Source: an uncultured Caulobacteraceae bacterium (GTDB lineage Bacteria; Pseudomonadota; Alphaproteobacteria; Caulobacterales; Caulobacteraceae). Taken from it: a stretch of DNA of 52,353 nucleotides. The stretch spans positions 1 through 52,353 of the forward strand of contig CAIXWN010000188.1 of the NCBI GenBank assembly GCA_903923135.1, read 5' to 3'. Of this stretch, positions 12,779 to 22,288 are shown piece by piece (positions within the stretch are counted from its first letter, which is position 1; every line of letters starts with the position of its first letter). Below the pieces are notes generated by a model that was not told where the DNA came from, did no database searches, and was given only the letters and a program-made list of their open reading frames with translations. The position numbers were made by a program, and so were the translations under genes.

Positions 12779-15514
12779 ATGACCAGGCCCTTTCTGTTGC
12801 TGACCACCGCGTGGGGCGTCCTCGCCCTGTCTGCCGGTGTCGCCCATGCCGCCGCGCCGCCGCCCGCGACACCTCCGACGGCTCCCGCCGCCGTGAATGC
12901 GACCACCATCGGCGAACTGGTCGTTACGGCGGAGAAGCGGTCGCAGAACATCCAGACGGTGCCGGTGGCCATCTCGGCCTACACGGCCGCCAAGCGTCAG
13001 CTGATGGGCATCGACTCCATCCAGGACATGACCAACTTCACCCCGGGCCTGGAGTACAACAGCTCCACCGACCGGATCAGCCTGCGCGGCGTCGGCCGCC
13101 AGTCCAACGCGCTCTCGGCGGACGCCTCGGTGGCCAACTACGCTGACGGCCTGTACGAGACCTTCGCCGTAGGCGCGGGCTCCTCGACCCTCTTCCTGGA
13201 ACGGGTGGAAGTGCTGCGCGGCCCTCAGGGCACCCTGTACGGCCGCAACTCCATCGGCGGCGCGATCAATGAAATCTCGCGCCGGCCGACCACGTCTCCC
13301 TATGCGGAAATCCGCGGCACCTACGCCAACTACGACCACTTCAATATCGAGGCGGCCATCTCCGGCCCGATCACCGACAACATCCAGGCGCGTCTGGCCG
13401 GCAACTTCGAGAAGCAGTCCCAGGGCTGGGTGAAGAACATCTACCCGGGCGCGGCCGACGAAGGCGGGGTGATCAAGCAGTTCTACGTCGAAGGCCAGGT
13501 GCAGTGGAAAATCACTGACAAGCTTGACTTCTGGGCCAAGGTCGGGATGAGCCAGTGGGCCAATGGCGCCGGCGGTCCGGGCGGGCTACCGGGATGGACG
13601 CCCGGTCCCTACATCACCTCTGAATATTCCAACGCCGCGGTGCAGTTGAACCCGGGCTACGGCTGTCAGGCGGGCGCCCCGGTGAGCAACGTCATCAACG
13701 CCTCGCCGCTGGGTTGCGTGAACCCGGCCACCAGCAGCCCGCGGCTGGAAGCCCGCCCGGTGACCTACAAGGTCGACCTACCCTATTCCTACACCATCAC
13801 GGCGCACCTCACCTGGCACCTGCCATTCGCCGACCTGAAATACATCACCGGCGGCGTGAACTATAACTACAAGCTGCGCGGACCCAGCGGCGGCACCGGA
13901 CCGCAGGGCCTCGAAGCCCCGGTGACGGCCTACACCATCAACGGTCTCTATGGCCCGCTGACCATCCACCCTCAGGAGGACTTCTTCTACCAGGAGAAGA
14001 ACGCCTTCTGGAGCCACGAGCTCAACCTGATCTCGACAACCCCCGGACCGTTCCAGTGGGTGTTCGGCGCCTACTACTATCGCCAGCACTACGACCAGCC
14101 AGTCTACACCGAGGACTATCTGCAGACGCAGTGGAACGGACCGTTCGGCGTCCCGGCCGCCCTGTGCGCCAAGACAGCCGGGGTTTGCGCGCCGGAGACC
14201 GCCTTCCGGCGTTTCGATAACCGGCCGACCGTGACCAACGAATCCTACGCCACCTTTGGCCAGGTCGATTACAAGCTCAACGAATCGTGGAAGTTCACCG
14301 GCGGCCTGCGCTATTCGCACGATCAGAAGTACGGCTCCGAATCGGTCCGCCTGCTCTGCTTCGCCGTCGCCACCTGCTACGCCGATCCCAACGTCATCGG
14401 CCCCTACACCGCGCCCGTCGACCTGACCCAGGTCGGCACGGTCGTCGACTCCGGCTATGACGGCCCCGGCGGCACGCTGCAGTTGCCGCAGGGCGTGAGC
14501 GGCCCGACCACCTATGATCCCAAGACCGGCTTCGCCACCCGCTACTACAACGCCAGCTGGCAGGCGGTGACCGGCACGGCCGGCGTCGAGTGGACGCCCG
14601 ATTCCAAGACCATGGCCTACGCCAAGTACAGCCGCGGCTATAAGTCGGGTGGCTACAACATCGGCATCTATACAGTGCTGAGTTATCACCCGTTTACCAA
14701 CGCCGAAAACGTCGACTCCTTCGAAGTGGGATTCAAGAAGACCTGGGCCCATACCCTGACGACCGACGTGGCCGCGTTCTGGTACAACTACCGGCACCTG
14801 CAGATTCCGGTCGTTATCCCGATCAATACAGGCGGCCTCACCCAGAACGGCTATGACTTCTACAACGTTCCCTCCGCCGTCTCGCGGGGTATTGAACTGG
14901 AGACCACGTGGCAGGCAACGCGTGATCTCGCCTTCCTGTTCGACTATTCCTACCTTGACGCCTATGCCACCTCGGGCGCCCTGCCAGACCCGGCCGACCC
15001 CGACGCCACGGCGCCGGGCGCCAAGCCCCTGCCCAACACGGCGCTGACGCCCTGGACTGCGGATGTCTACACCGGCGGCATGCAGAAGTACCAAAGCCTC
15101 GCCGGCAACCGCCTGCCCAACTCGCCGCGGAACAAGATCGCGATCAACGCCAACTACACACTGCGGTTCACCGCCGGGAACCTGAACGTGTCGGCCAGCT
15201 ACATCTGGCGCGACACCCAGGAAGGGGCGCTGTTCACCCGGGCCTATAACACCGCCCCGTCCTGGGATCAGGTGGACGCCCGCATGACCTGGACCGCAGC
15301 CGACGGACGGTACAAGGCGATCGTCTTCGTGAAGAACCTGTTCGACACCATCGGCTATGACGCCGGGGCCTATGGCACGCGTTACGCCGGCGTGAACGGC
15401 GCCCGGGGAACCTTGCCTGCGGGTCCCTATATCCAGCAGTCCGGGATCGCCAGCACCTATTCGGTGACCCCGCCGCGCACCTATGGTGTCGAGATCGACT
15501 ACAAGTTCTTCTGA
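12779..15514 (+). CDS. TonB-dependent receptor, copy 2 (paralogue of copy 1)
   Basis: The product has 911 residues with a signal peptide (MTRPFLLLTTAWGVLALSAG, cleavage near AHA), TonB box/plug start TIGELVVTAEKR and a plug nearly identical to copy 1 (RVEVLRGPQGTLYGRNSIGG). The barrel ends YGVEIDYKFF, as in copy 1. The ATG at 12779 is preceded by GAGGAAAC. The DNA from about 12985 to 13100 matches copy 1 almost base for base, whereas the loops around residues 270-400 and the last 40 residues differ. This pattern fits tandem duplication with diversification of the extracellular face. It has its own upstream gap of about 295 bp after the terminator, so it probably has its own promoter. Confidence 0.93.
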   Translation: MTRPFLLLTTAWGVLALSAGVAHAAAPPPATPPTAPAAVNATTIGELVVTAEKRSQNIQTVPVAISAYTAAKRQLMGIDSIQDMTNFTPGLEYNSSTDRISLRGVGRQSNALSADASVANYADGLYETFAVGAGSSTLFLERVEVLRGPQGTLYGRNSIGGAINEISRRPTTSPYAEIRGTYANYDHFNIEAAISGPITDNIQARLAGNFEKQSQGWVKNIYPGAADEGGVIKQFYVEGQVQWKITDKLDFWAKVGMSQWANGAGGPGGLPGWTPGPYITSEYSNAAVQLNPGYGCQAGAPVSNVINASPLGCVNPATSSPRLEARPVTYKVDLPYSYTITAHLTWHLPFADLKYITGGVNYNYKLRGPSGGTGPQGLEAPVTAYTINGLYGPLTIHPQEDFFYQEKNAFWSHELNLISTTPGPFQWVFGAYYYRQHYDQPVYTEDYLQTQWNGPFGVPAALCAKTAGVCAPETAFRRFDNRPTVTNESYATFGQVDYKLNESWKFTGGLRYSHDQKYGSESVRLLCFAVATCYADPNVIGPYTAPVDLTQVGTVVDSGYDGPGGTLQLPQGVSGPTTYDPKTGFATRYYNASWQAVTGTAGVEWTPDSKTMAYAKYSRGYKSGGYNIGIYTVLSYHPFTNAENVDSFEVGFKKTWAHTLTTDVAAFWYNYRHLQIPVVIPINTGGLTQNGYDFYNVPSAVSRGIELETTWQATRDLAFLFDYSYLDAYATSGALPDPADPDATAPGAKPLPNTALTPWTADVYTGGMQKYQSLAGNRLPNSPRNKIAINANYTLRFTAGNLNVSASYIWRDTQEGALFTRAYNTAPSWDQVDARMTWTAADGRYKAIVFVKNLFDTIGYDAGAYGTRYAGVNGARGTLPAGPYIQQSGIASTYSVTPPRTYGVEIDYKFF

Positions 15515-15939
15515 ACCCTTGGCGGCCGGGCGACGTCGCCCGGCCGCCATCGATGCGAGCCTGAGGTCACGGCGTGACGGCGTTGTCGCCGCCTCGACCC
15601 ACCACGGCCGCCCTCGCCATCTCGGCCCGATCGAGTTTCGCAGTCGCGAACGCTGAGGTGCGGGAATCCTGCAAACGGGGTTCGAGCTCGCCGATTCTCC
15701 TCCGCATCCTGCCGCTTTCTTGACATCACGCGGGTTCGCAGGCGCCACAAATCAAGGCAGCCCCCCCCGATTAGCGGCTTCCCCGCCACAGTGCCCTGGC
15801 AATCACCGGGCGGTATCTTCGGGCGACCTTGACCGTGGGAGGGCCGGCAGACACCTACCGCCGCCCATCCGCACACTCGCCACGGCGTCGCGGCTGACCA
15901 GCCAAAAACGGCGCACGGCGCCGCTCCAAGGGAGGAACG
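15515..15939. other. 425-bp non-coding gap between TBDR copies 2 and 3
   Basis: The gap begins with a perfect 28-bp palindrome (15521-15548) and contains a run of eight C (15761-15768). It ends in the ribosome site GGGAGGAACG before the third receptor. The promoter of the third receptor should lie here, but I find no convincing -35/-10 pair and no conserved small ORF. Confidence 0.6.
15521..15548. terminator. Perfect 28-bp palindrome after TBDR copy 2
   Basis: GGCGGCCGGGCGAC (15521-15534) is followed directly by its exact reverse complement (15535-15548), six bases after the receptor stop. As RNA it gives a very stable hairpin, but no T run follows. Transcription termination or 3'-end protection is the likely role. 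Confidence 0.55.
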
Positions 15940-18669
15940 ATGAAGACCCACATCCTGTTCATGTCGAGCGCGCTGGGGGCCCTGGCCCTGTCGGCCGGTC
16001 TGGCCCACGCCGCCGCAGCGGCCACCACCGTCGCCACCCCCGCCGACACGACCATCGGCGAGATCGTGGTCACCGCCGAGCGCCGCGAAGCCAGTCTGCA
16101 GGATGTGCCCGAGGCGGTCACTGCCTTCACCGCCAAGGACCGTAACCTGAAGGGCATCAGCACCGTTCAGGACATCACCAACTTCACGCCCGGCCTGACC
16201 TATTCCAGCCAGCTCGATCGCCCGGCGATCCGCGGTCTGGCCAAGAACAACAACATCTACACCTCCGACTCCGGGGTGGCGATCTACTACGATGACTTCT
16301 ATTCCAACTCGACCTTCCTGGTCGGCCGCGACGACCTGTTCATCGATCAGGTGGAAGTGCTGCTGGGCCCGCAGGGCACCCTCTATGGCCGCAACGCCAT
16401 CGGCGGCCTGATCAACACCATCTCCAAGCGCCCGACCGACGAGTTGAGCGGCGAGGTCCGCGCGGTGGTCGGCAACTATGGCTACACCAAGTTCGAAGGC
16501 ACCGTGTCGGCGCCGCTCGGCCACGGTTTCAGCGCCCGCGTCAGCGGCTATGACATCAACCAGACCCAGGGCTATTTCCGGAACCTGGTTCCGGGCAAGC
16601 CGTCCGAAGGCGAGGTCCATCACGATCCCTACATGGACCTGCAGCTGCAGTATAAGGACGACAAGAACAACATCTGGCTCGACGCCAATGATGTGGCCTT
16701 CAACCACGATCGCGGCGGCCCGGGCGGCCTGCTCGGCACGCCCACGACCGGCGGCTACGACACCTCCCTGACCACTTCGGGCCAGATCTTCTTCAACCCG
16801 AACTTCGCCTACAGCGGAAACGCCACCAACGTTGTTGGCCAGATCGGAACCGACAACCCGGCCAAGACCAACATCCGTACGTTCGCCCACTCCATCCCGA
16901 CGGACATCTACGTCCACGGCGCCTACGGCATCACCTTCCACGCCGTGCACCACTTCGACGGCTTCGACGTGAAATACGTCACCGGCTACAGCCAGTACCA
17001 CTACAACCTCAACACGGCCCTGTTCGGCAACGGCAACTCGCCGATCACCTCCTACACCGTGCCGCTCGCGCCCAACGGCGAGTGCGCCATTCTCGGCGGC
17101 CTTGGCCCGACGCTGCCGGCCGGCCTCGGCGGCGGCCCCAACCCGCTCAACGGCTGCGGTCCTCTGACCGTGCACCCGGCCCAGACCTTCGTCTATGACA
17201 CCCACGCGGCGTGGTGGAGCCAGGAGCTGACGTTCTCCTCCACCACCAACAACCCGCTGCAGTGGATCGGCGGCCTCTATTACTACCACGAGACCAACAA
17301 CAACCCGCAGACGGTGCAGGCACTCGATCAGGCGCAACTGGCCAATCCGACTCCCGCCTTCGGCGGTCCGGCCTACGCCAACCCCGGCCGCTACTATTAT
17401 TTCACCGACTATCAGGCGACGATCCAGAGCTACGCCGCCTATGGCCAGCTGGACTGGAAGATCACCCCGACCCTGAAGCTGACGGGCGGCTTCCGCTTCA
17501 CCTACGACGACAAGACCGCCCAGGAAGAGGCCCGCTTCGTGGCCTTCGACAACTTCTCCCCGGGTGTCGGTTTCGGTCTGCCCGCCGGCGCGGGCGTCAA
17601 TCCCTACCAGCTGGGCGCCTATATGCCGGCGCTGGACATCACCCCGGCCCTGACCAACTCCGGTTCAGTGGGCGGCGTGCTGACCAAGGGCGTCACCTGC
17701 GCGGCCACCGTGGCGTCTTCCGGACCGTTTGCCGGCGACCGCGTCCGCTGCCTGGGCGACCACTCCAGCGCCCCCACGGGCACCGCCGGCGTCGAGTGGA
17801 CCCCGGACCACGACACCCTGGTCTATGTTCGCTACAATCGCGGCTACAAGGCTTTCGGCCTGAACGCCGGCAACCTCAGCGCCACGCCGGAAGCCAAGCC
17901 GGAAACTGTCGATGACATCGAAGGCGGACTGAAGAAGACCTTCGGCCATACCCTGACGGTGGACGTCGCCGCCTTCTACTACAACTACAGCAACGCCCAG
18001 GTGCCGCTCGGCTTCCCGGTGGGCGGCATCAACCTGACGCAGTTCATCAATGTGCCCTCGGCGGTGTCGGACGGGATCGAACTGAGCGCCAACTGGCGTC
18101 CGGTCCGTGACCTGAACCTCAGCCTGACCTATGGCCTCGACCACACCTCGATCCGGTCGGGCTGCACGGCCGTCAACGGCGTCGCCACCGGCGCCTGCTA
18201 CATCGACGCCAACGATCCGCGCGCCCTGGCGCCCGGAGCGCGCCCGGTGGGCGGGCTGACCTCCAGCGGCGACTATTATCAGGCCGTCAAGGGCGACGCT
18301 CTCCCGCAAGCGCCCGAGAACAAGATCGCCATCAACGCCAACTACACCCTGCGGTTCGAGCCGGGCAACCTGACCCTGTCGGGCACCTACATCTGGAAGG
18401 ACCAGTCCTTCTCGTCGGTCTTCACCCGGTCCTACGACCGGGCCCCGTCCTGGGATCAGGTGGACCTGCGCGCGGTGTGGAGCGGAAATCACGACCGCTA
18501 CGAGATCGTCCTGTTCGTCAAGAACGTGTTCAACAGCCTTGGCTATGACGCGGCCACCACCGGCTACTACTCCGGGGGCAACGCGGCCGGTTCGCCCTAC
18601 ACCCAGAATAACTCCTACGACCTGACGCCGCCCCGCCTCTACGGCGCGGAAGTCCACTTCAAGTTCTAG
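15940..18669 (+). CDS. TonB-dependent receptor, copy 3 (divergent)
   Basis: The product has 909 residues. The signal peptide resembles that of copy 2 (ALGALALSAGLAHA). TonB box/plug start is TIGEIVVTAERR, followed by RGLAKNNNIYTSDSG and VEVLLGPQGTLYGRNAIGG; LLGP replaces the usual LRGP. The barrel ends in VHFKF. It is clearly related to copies 1 and 2 (shared plug blocks and a C-terminal APSWDQVD block) but much more diverged, so it probably takes a different ligand. The ATG at 15940 follows GGGAGGAACG. A terminator follows at 18697. Confidence 0.92.
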   Translation: MKTHILFMSSALGALALSAGLAHAAAAATTVATPADTTIGEIVVTAERREASLQDVPEAVTAFTAKDRNLKGISTVQDITNFTPGLTYSSQLDRPAIRGLAKNNNIYTSDSGVAIYYDDFYSNSTFLVGRDDLFIDQVEVLLGPQGTLYGRNAIGGLINTISKRPTDELSGEVRAVVGNYGYTKFEGTVSAPLGHGFSARVSGYDINQTQGYFRNLVPGKPSEGEVHHDPYMDLQLQYKDDKNNIWLDANDVAFNHDRGGPGGLLGTPTTGGYDTSLTTSGQIFFNPNFAYSGNATNVVGQIGTDNPAKTNIRTFAHSIPTDIYVHGAYGITFHAVHHFDGFDVKYVTGYSQYHYNLNTALFGNGNSPITSYTVPLAPNGECAILGGLGPTLPAGLGGGPNPLNGCGPLTVHPAQTFVYDTHAAWWSQELTFSSTTNNPLQWIGGLYYYHETNNNPQTVQALDQAQLANPTPAFGGPAYANPGRYYYFTDYQATIQSYAAYGQLDWKITPTLKLTGGFRFTYDDKTAQEEARFVAFDNFSPGVGFGLPAGAGVNPYQLGAYMPALDITPALTNSGSVGGVLTKGVTCAATVASSGPFAGDRVRCLGDHSSAPTGTAGVEWTPDHDTLVYVRYNRGYKAFGLNAGNLSATPEAKPETVDDIEGGLKKTFGHTLTVDVAAFYYNYSNAQVPLGFPVGGINLTQFINVPSAVSDGIELSANWRPVRDLNLSLTYGLDHTSIRSGCTAVNGVATGACYIDANDPRALAPGARPVGGLTSSGDYYQAVKGDALPQAPENKIAINANYTLRFEPGNLTLSGTYIWKDQSFSSVFTRSYDRAPSWDQVDLRAVWSGNHDRYEIVLFVKNVFNSLGYDAATTGYYSGGNAAGSPYTQNNSYDLTPPRLYGAEVHFKF

Positions 18670-18696
18670 GCCCCAGACGACCTGGACAGCGATCAG

Positions 18697-18729
18697 ACGG
18701 CGGGGCCTCACGGTCCCGCCGTTTTCGTT
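18697..18729 (+). terminator. Intrinsic terminator after TBDR copy 3
   Basis: ACGGCGGG (18697-18704) pairs with CCCGCCGT (18715-18722), followed by TTTCGTTC. It separates the receptor cluster from the MATE gene. Confidence 0.75.
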
Positions 18730-18821
18730 CGGGCCCTGGAGAGATGGTCCCAGCCCGCCGGGAGCGGAATGAAAACGCGCCGGGGCCTTGGATATGGCGG
18801 CGGGCTGCCTATACAGGACTC

Positions 18822-20264
18822 ATGGACGCCATAACCGAGCCCCGGAGCGATGGCGCCCGCCCTTCCGCAACCCGCCCTGGCGGTCCGCCGGGGCGAGGCG
18901 GTCGCGACCTGACCCAGGGGCCGATCACCCGCACCCTTCTGCTGTTTTCCCTGCCCCTGCTCGGCGGCAACGCCCTGCAGTCGCTCAACGGCACCGTCAA
19001 CCAGATCTGGGTGAGCCACACCCTGGGCGAGGCGGCGATCACCGCGCTGGGCAACGCCAACATCGTCATGATGCTGATGATGGGGGCGATCTTCGGTGTC
19101 GGCATGGCGGCCAACATCCTGGTGGCCCAGGCGGTCGGCGCCCGTGATCCCCGGCGGGTGAAGTGGGTGATGGGCACGGCGACCACCTTCTTCGTCGGCC
19201 TGTCGGTAAGCATCGCGGTGCTGGGCGGGCTGCTGTCGCCGACGATCCTCGATCTGATGGGCACGCCCCTGGAGGCGCGCGCCGACGCGATCATCTATCT
19301 GCGCATCATCTTCATGGCCCTGCCGTTCATGAACTTCTTCATGTTCCTGCAGATGGCCCAGCGCGGCGCGGGCGATTCGATCACCCCGTTCTGGTTCCTG
19401 GCCCTGGCCATCGCCATCGACATCGTCCTCAACCCCCTGCTGATCATGGGTGTCGGACCGTTCCCCCGTCTCGGCATAGCCGGGTCGGCCACGGCCACCT
19501 TGATTGGTCAGAGCGTCTCCCTTCTGGCCCTGATGGTCTGGCTTTACCGCAAGAACAGCGTGCTGATGCTCCGGCGCGGGGAACTGCATCTGTTCCGGCC
19601 GCACATCGAGATCATGACCTCCCTGCTCGGACGCGGCCTGCCCATGGGCATGCAGATGATCATCATGTCCGGCGCCCAGGTGGTGATGATCAGCTTCGTC
19701 AACCGCTACGGCGCCCTGACCAGCGCCGCCTATTCCATATCCATGATGATCACCGGCTACCTGCAGATGCCAACCATGGCCATCGGCGGCTCGGTGTCCT
19801 CCATGGCGGCGCAGAACATCGGCGCCCGCCGCTGGGACCGCGTGGCGATGGTGGCCCGTTCAGGGGTGATCTCAGGGCTGCTTGTCACCGGCGCCCTGGC
19901 GCTGCTGCTCTATGCGATCAACGATCAGGTTCTGGCCATCCTGCTGCCGGCCCACTCCCCGGCCATTCCTCTGGCTCACCACATCAACACCCGCATTCTT
20001 TGGGGCTTCGTGCTGTTCTCGATCACCTTCGCCCTGTCGGGCGTGGTGCGCGCGACAGGCGCGGTATGGTGGCCGATGGCCATTCTGGTGATCTCCATGG
20101 TCGGCGTGCGGATCCCCTTTGCCGCCCTGCTGTCGCCCCGCTTCGGGGCCGACGCCATCTGGTGGAGCTTTCCGTTGGGAACCCTGACCTCGGCGGCCCT
20201 GACCAGCGTCTACTATCTGCAGGGTGGCTGGCGCCGCGCCCGGATGCTCCGCGACGAGGCCTGA
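18822..20264 (+). CDS. MATE-family multidrug/cation antiporter
   Basis: The product has 480 residues with a hydrophilic N-terminus of about 35 residues (RDLTQGPITRTLLLFSLPLL marks the start of the conserved part) and about 12 hydrophobic helices in two MatE halves. MATE proteins export drugs or metabolites in exchange for Na+ or H+. Family features include the N-terminal TQGPI before TM1, GNANIVMMLMMGAIFGVGMA in TM2, and SSMAAQNIGARRWDR in the second half. The ATG at 18822 was taken because upstream in-frame codons run into the terminator of TBDR copy 3. It stands alone between terminators, so no dedicated substrate can be inferred. Confidence 0.9.
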   Translation: MDAITEPRSDGARPSATRPGGPPGRGGRDLTQGPITRTLLLFSLPLLGGNALQSLNGTVNQIWVSHTLGEAAITALGNANIVMMLMMGAIFGVGMAANILVAQAVGARDPRRVKWVMGTATTFFVGLSVSIAVLGGLLSPTILDLMGTPLEARADAIIYLRIIFMALPFMNFFMFLQMAQRGAGDSITPFWFLALAIAIDIVLNPLLIMGVGPFPRLGIAGSATATLIGQSVSLLALMVWLYRKNSVLMLRRGELHLFRPHIEIMTSLLGRGLPMGMQMIIMSGAQVVMISFVNRYGALTSAAYSISMMITGYLQMPTMAIGGSVSSMAAQNIGARRWDRVAMVARSGVISGLLVTGALALLLYAINDQVLAILLPAHSPAIPLAHHINTRILWGFVLFSITFALSGVVRATGAVWWPMAILVISMVGVRIPFAALLSPRFGADAIWWSFPLGTLTSAALTSVYYLQGGWRRARMLRDEA

Positions 20265-20270
20265 CGACTG

Positions 20271-20286
20271 GCCGAAGCGCTTCGGC
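20271..20286. terminator. 16-bp palindrome between convergent genes
   Basis: GCCGAAGC is followed by its exact reverse complement GCTTCGGC, six bases after the MATE stop. It lies between convergent genes and could stop transcription from either side. No T run follows. Confidence 0.45.
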
Positions 20287-20316
20287 GGTTCAGGACGGCG
20301 GCGGGGGGAAGGGCGG

Positions 20317-20889
20317 TCAGACCGCCCAGCGGCTGGCGAAATCGACCACCTGCCGGGCGACGGTCTCCACCTGCCAGGCGTCGCGCGGATCGACGAAGGC
20401 CCCGGAGTCGTCGAAGAGGCCACTGGCCCCCAGGGCGGCGCCGAACGGGGTCGGCCAGCCGCGCAGGGCGTGAATGATCGAGCGCAGGGTGGCCAGGGTG
20501 GACCCCGCCGCCTGGGCGCCGCCGGCCGAGACGATGCAGCCCACGGCCCGTCCGTCGAAATAGGGGCGGGGATCGTCCCGCAGCCCTTCCAGGCTGTCGA
20601 GGGCGTTCTTGACCACGCCCGAGATCGAGCCGTGATAGCCGGGGGTCGAGACGATCACGCCGTCGGCCGCGGCGATGGCGGTGAGGAACCTGCCCATCTC
20701 CGGACCGTCGAACGGGTCATGGGGATTGTAGATCGGCAGACCGGCGAGGAACGCGCCCCCGAACAGTTCGGTTCGCGCGCCGGCCGCCTCGGCGACCGCC
20801 AGGGCCTTGACCAGGGCCTTTTCGCTGCTGGAGCCCGGGCGCACGGTGCCGCCCAGACCGACGACGAGCGGTCGATGGGCTGAGGTCAC
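20317..20889 (-). CDS. NAD(P)H-dependent FMN reductase
   Basis: The product has 190 residues with the flavodoxin-like fold of FMN_red proteins. GTVRPGSSSEKAL near residue 14 is the phosphate-binding loop, and PGYHGSISGVVKNALDSL near 82-99 corresponds to the flavin-contacting P-x-Y...KNA(I)D motif. Such enzymes supply reduced FMN to two-component monooxygenases or reduce quinones and metals. The ATG at 20889 overlaps the TGA of the acyl-CoA dehydrogenase gene by 4 bp (ATGA), so the two are translationally coupled. No flavin monooxygenase partner is found in the window. Confidence 0.88.
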   Translation of the reverse strand: MTSAHRPLVVGLGGTVRPGSSSEKALVKALAVAEAAGARTELFGGAFLAGLPIYNPHDPFDGPEMGRFLTAIAAADGVIVSTPGYHGSISGVVKNALDSLEGLRDDPRPYFDGRAVGCIVSAGGAQAAGSTLATLRSIIHALRGWPTPFGAALGASGLFDDSGAFVDPRDAWQVETVARQVVDFASRWAV

Positions 20890-22205
20890 GCCTTGGCCGA
20901 TTCCGCCTTCAGGGATGCGTAGTGTTGTTTCAAGGCGTCGAGCTCCCCAGCGTACTTGTCCCGCGCCGCCTCTTGCAGCTTGGGAATGTGATAGGACGGA
21001 AACAGATCGTTGTCCGGCCTATAGTCTTTCAACACCTGCTTGGCCACCGTGACCTTGTGCACCTCGGTGGGGCCGTCGGCGATGCCCATGACAAAGGCCC
21101 CGGCGACCATGCCCATGAACGGCATCTCGTTGGAGACCCCCAGGGCCCCGTGCAGGTGCAGGGCGGCGGCGGCGATGTCGTGATAGACCTTGGGCATGGC
21201 AACCTTGATGGCCGCGATGTCCTTGCGCACCAGCTTGTAGTCCTGGTGCTTGTCGATCAGCCAGGCCGTGCGCAGCACCAGCAGGCGGAACTGTTCGAGC
21301 TGGATCCAGGAATCGGCGATCTGCTGCTGCACCATCTGCAGGTCCGACAGCCGCCCGTCGCGGGTCTGGCGCGACACGGCCCGCTGGCACATCAGGTCGA
21401 AGGCGTGCCGGCATGCGCCCACGGTGCGCATGGCGTGGTGCACGCGTCCGCCGCCAAGCCGGGTCTGGGCGATGATGAAGGCGCCGCCCCGCTCGCCCAG
21501 CAGGGCGTCCCGCGGAACCCGGACGTTCGTGTAGCGGATGTAGCCGTGACTGCCCTCGCCGGCGTGGCCGACGCCCATGTTGCGCACCGTCTCAACCCCG
21601 GGCGTATCCTTGGGCACCAGGAAGATCGAGGTGCGGCGGTAGGGGTCCTTCGCCTCCGGGTCGGTGATTGCATAAACCACCAGGACCTTGGCGTAGCGCG
21701 AGCCGCTGGAGAACCACTTCTCGCCGTTGATCACCCATTCGTCGCCGACCAGTTCGGCGCGCGTCTTGAAGGTCAGCGGGTCCGAGCCGCCGGTGGGTTC
21801 GCTCATCGAGAAAGCCGAGCGGATCTCGCCATTGAGCAGGGGCTTGAGCCACTTCTCCTTCTGCTCCGGGGTGCCGTAGTGGGCGATGATCTCGGCGTTG
21901 CCGGTGTCGGGCGCCTGGCAGCCGAAGATCGTCGGCGCCAGGCCGTTGCGGCCCAGCTTCTCGTTCATCAGCGCCAGCTTCAGCTGGCCATAGCCCTGGC
22001 CGCCCAGCTCCGGGCCCAGATGACAGGCCCACAGGCCCTGGTCGCGCACCTTCTGCTGCAGGGGCTTGATGAACCGCTCGCGCCCTTCCGATCCCCAGAC
22101 GGCCATGCCCAGGTGCGAGATCGGCTCGACCTCGTCGGTCATGAACTCCTCGATCCAGTCCAGTTTCTTCTGGAACACCGGATCGGTCTCGAAATCCCAC
22201 GCCAT
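20886..22205 (-). CDS. Acyl-CoA dehydrogenase (ACAD10/11-like)
   Basis: The product has 439 residues and is an FAD-dependent alpha,beta-dehydrogenase of acyl-CoA esters. Family motifs are FSMSEPTGGSDPLTFKTRA near residue 140, WVINGEKWFSSGSRYAK, VPKDTPGVETVRNMGVGHAG, GGRVHHAMRTVGACRHAFDL and the C-terminal IADGPTEVHKVTVAKQVL. The last motif and the long N-terminal part place it with the ACAD10/11-like group, which often acts on branched or hydroxylated acyl-CoAs. The ATG at 22205 has a GGTGGAGGA ribosome site; a GTG four codons upstream is the alternative. A CAAAC-N4-GTTTG inverted repeat lies 84 bp upstream. The FMN reductase gene follows with a 4-bp overlap. Confidence 0.93.
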   Translation of the reverse strand: MAWDFETDPVFQKKLDWIEEFMTDEVEPISHLGMAVWGSEGRERFIKPLQQKVRDQGLWACHLGPELGGQGYGQLKLALMNEKLGRNGLAPTIFGCQAPDTGNAEIIAHYGTPEQKEKWLKPLLNGEIRSAFSMSEPTGGSDPLTFKTRAELVGDEWVINGEKWFSSGSRYAKVLVVYAITDPEAKDPYRRTSIFLVPKDTPGVETVRNMGVGHAGEGSHGYIRYTNVRVPRDALLGERGGAFIIAQTRLGGGRVHHAMRTVGACRHAFDLMCQRAVSRQTRDGRLSDLQMVQQQIADSWIQLEQFRLLVLRTAWLIDKHQDYKLVRKDIAAIKVAMPKVYHDIAAAALHLHGALGVSNEMPFMGMVAGAFVMGIADGPTEVHKVTVAKQVLKDYRPDNDLFPSYHIPKLQEAARDKYAGELDALKQHYASLKAESAKA

Positions 22206-22288
22206 GACGTCCTCCACCTGGTCTGCCGTGCGGCCGTTCGCCGCCCCTTGCCGGCATCATCAGGCCTCGCCGGCCGCCGTGCAACCGA

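Noticed and set aside
15761-15768. Run of eight C before the third receptor as a phase-variable tract
   Set aside because: It is short, not within a reading frame and about 170 bp from the start codon; the evidence is much weaker than for the 14-base tract.
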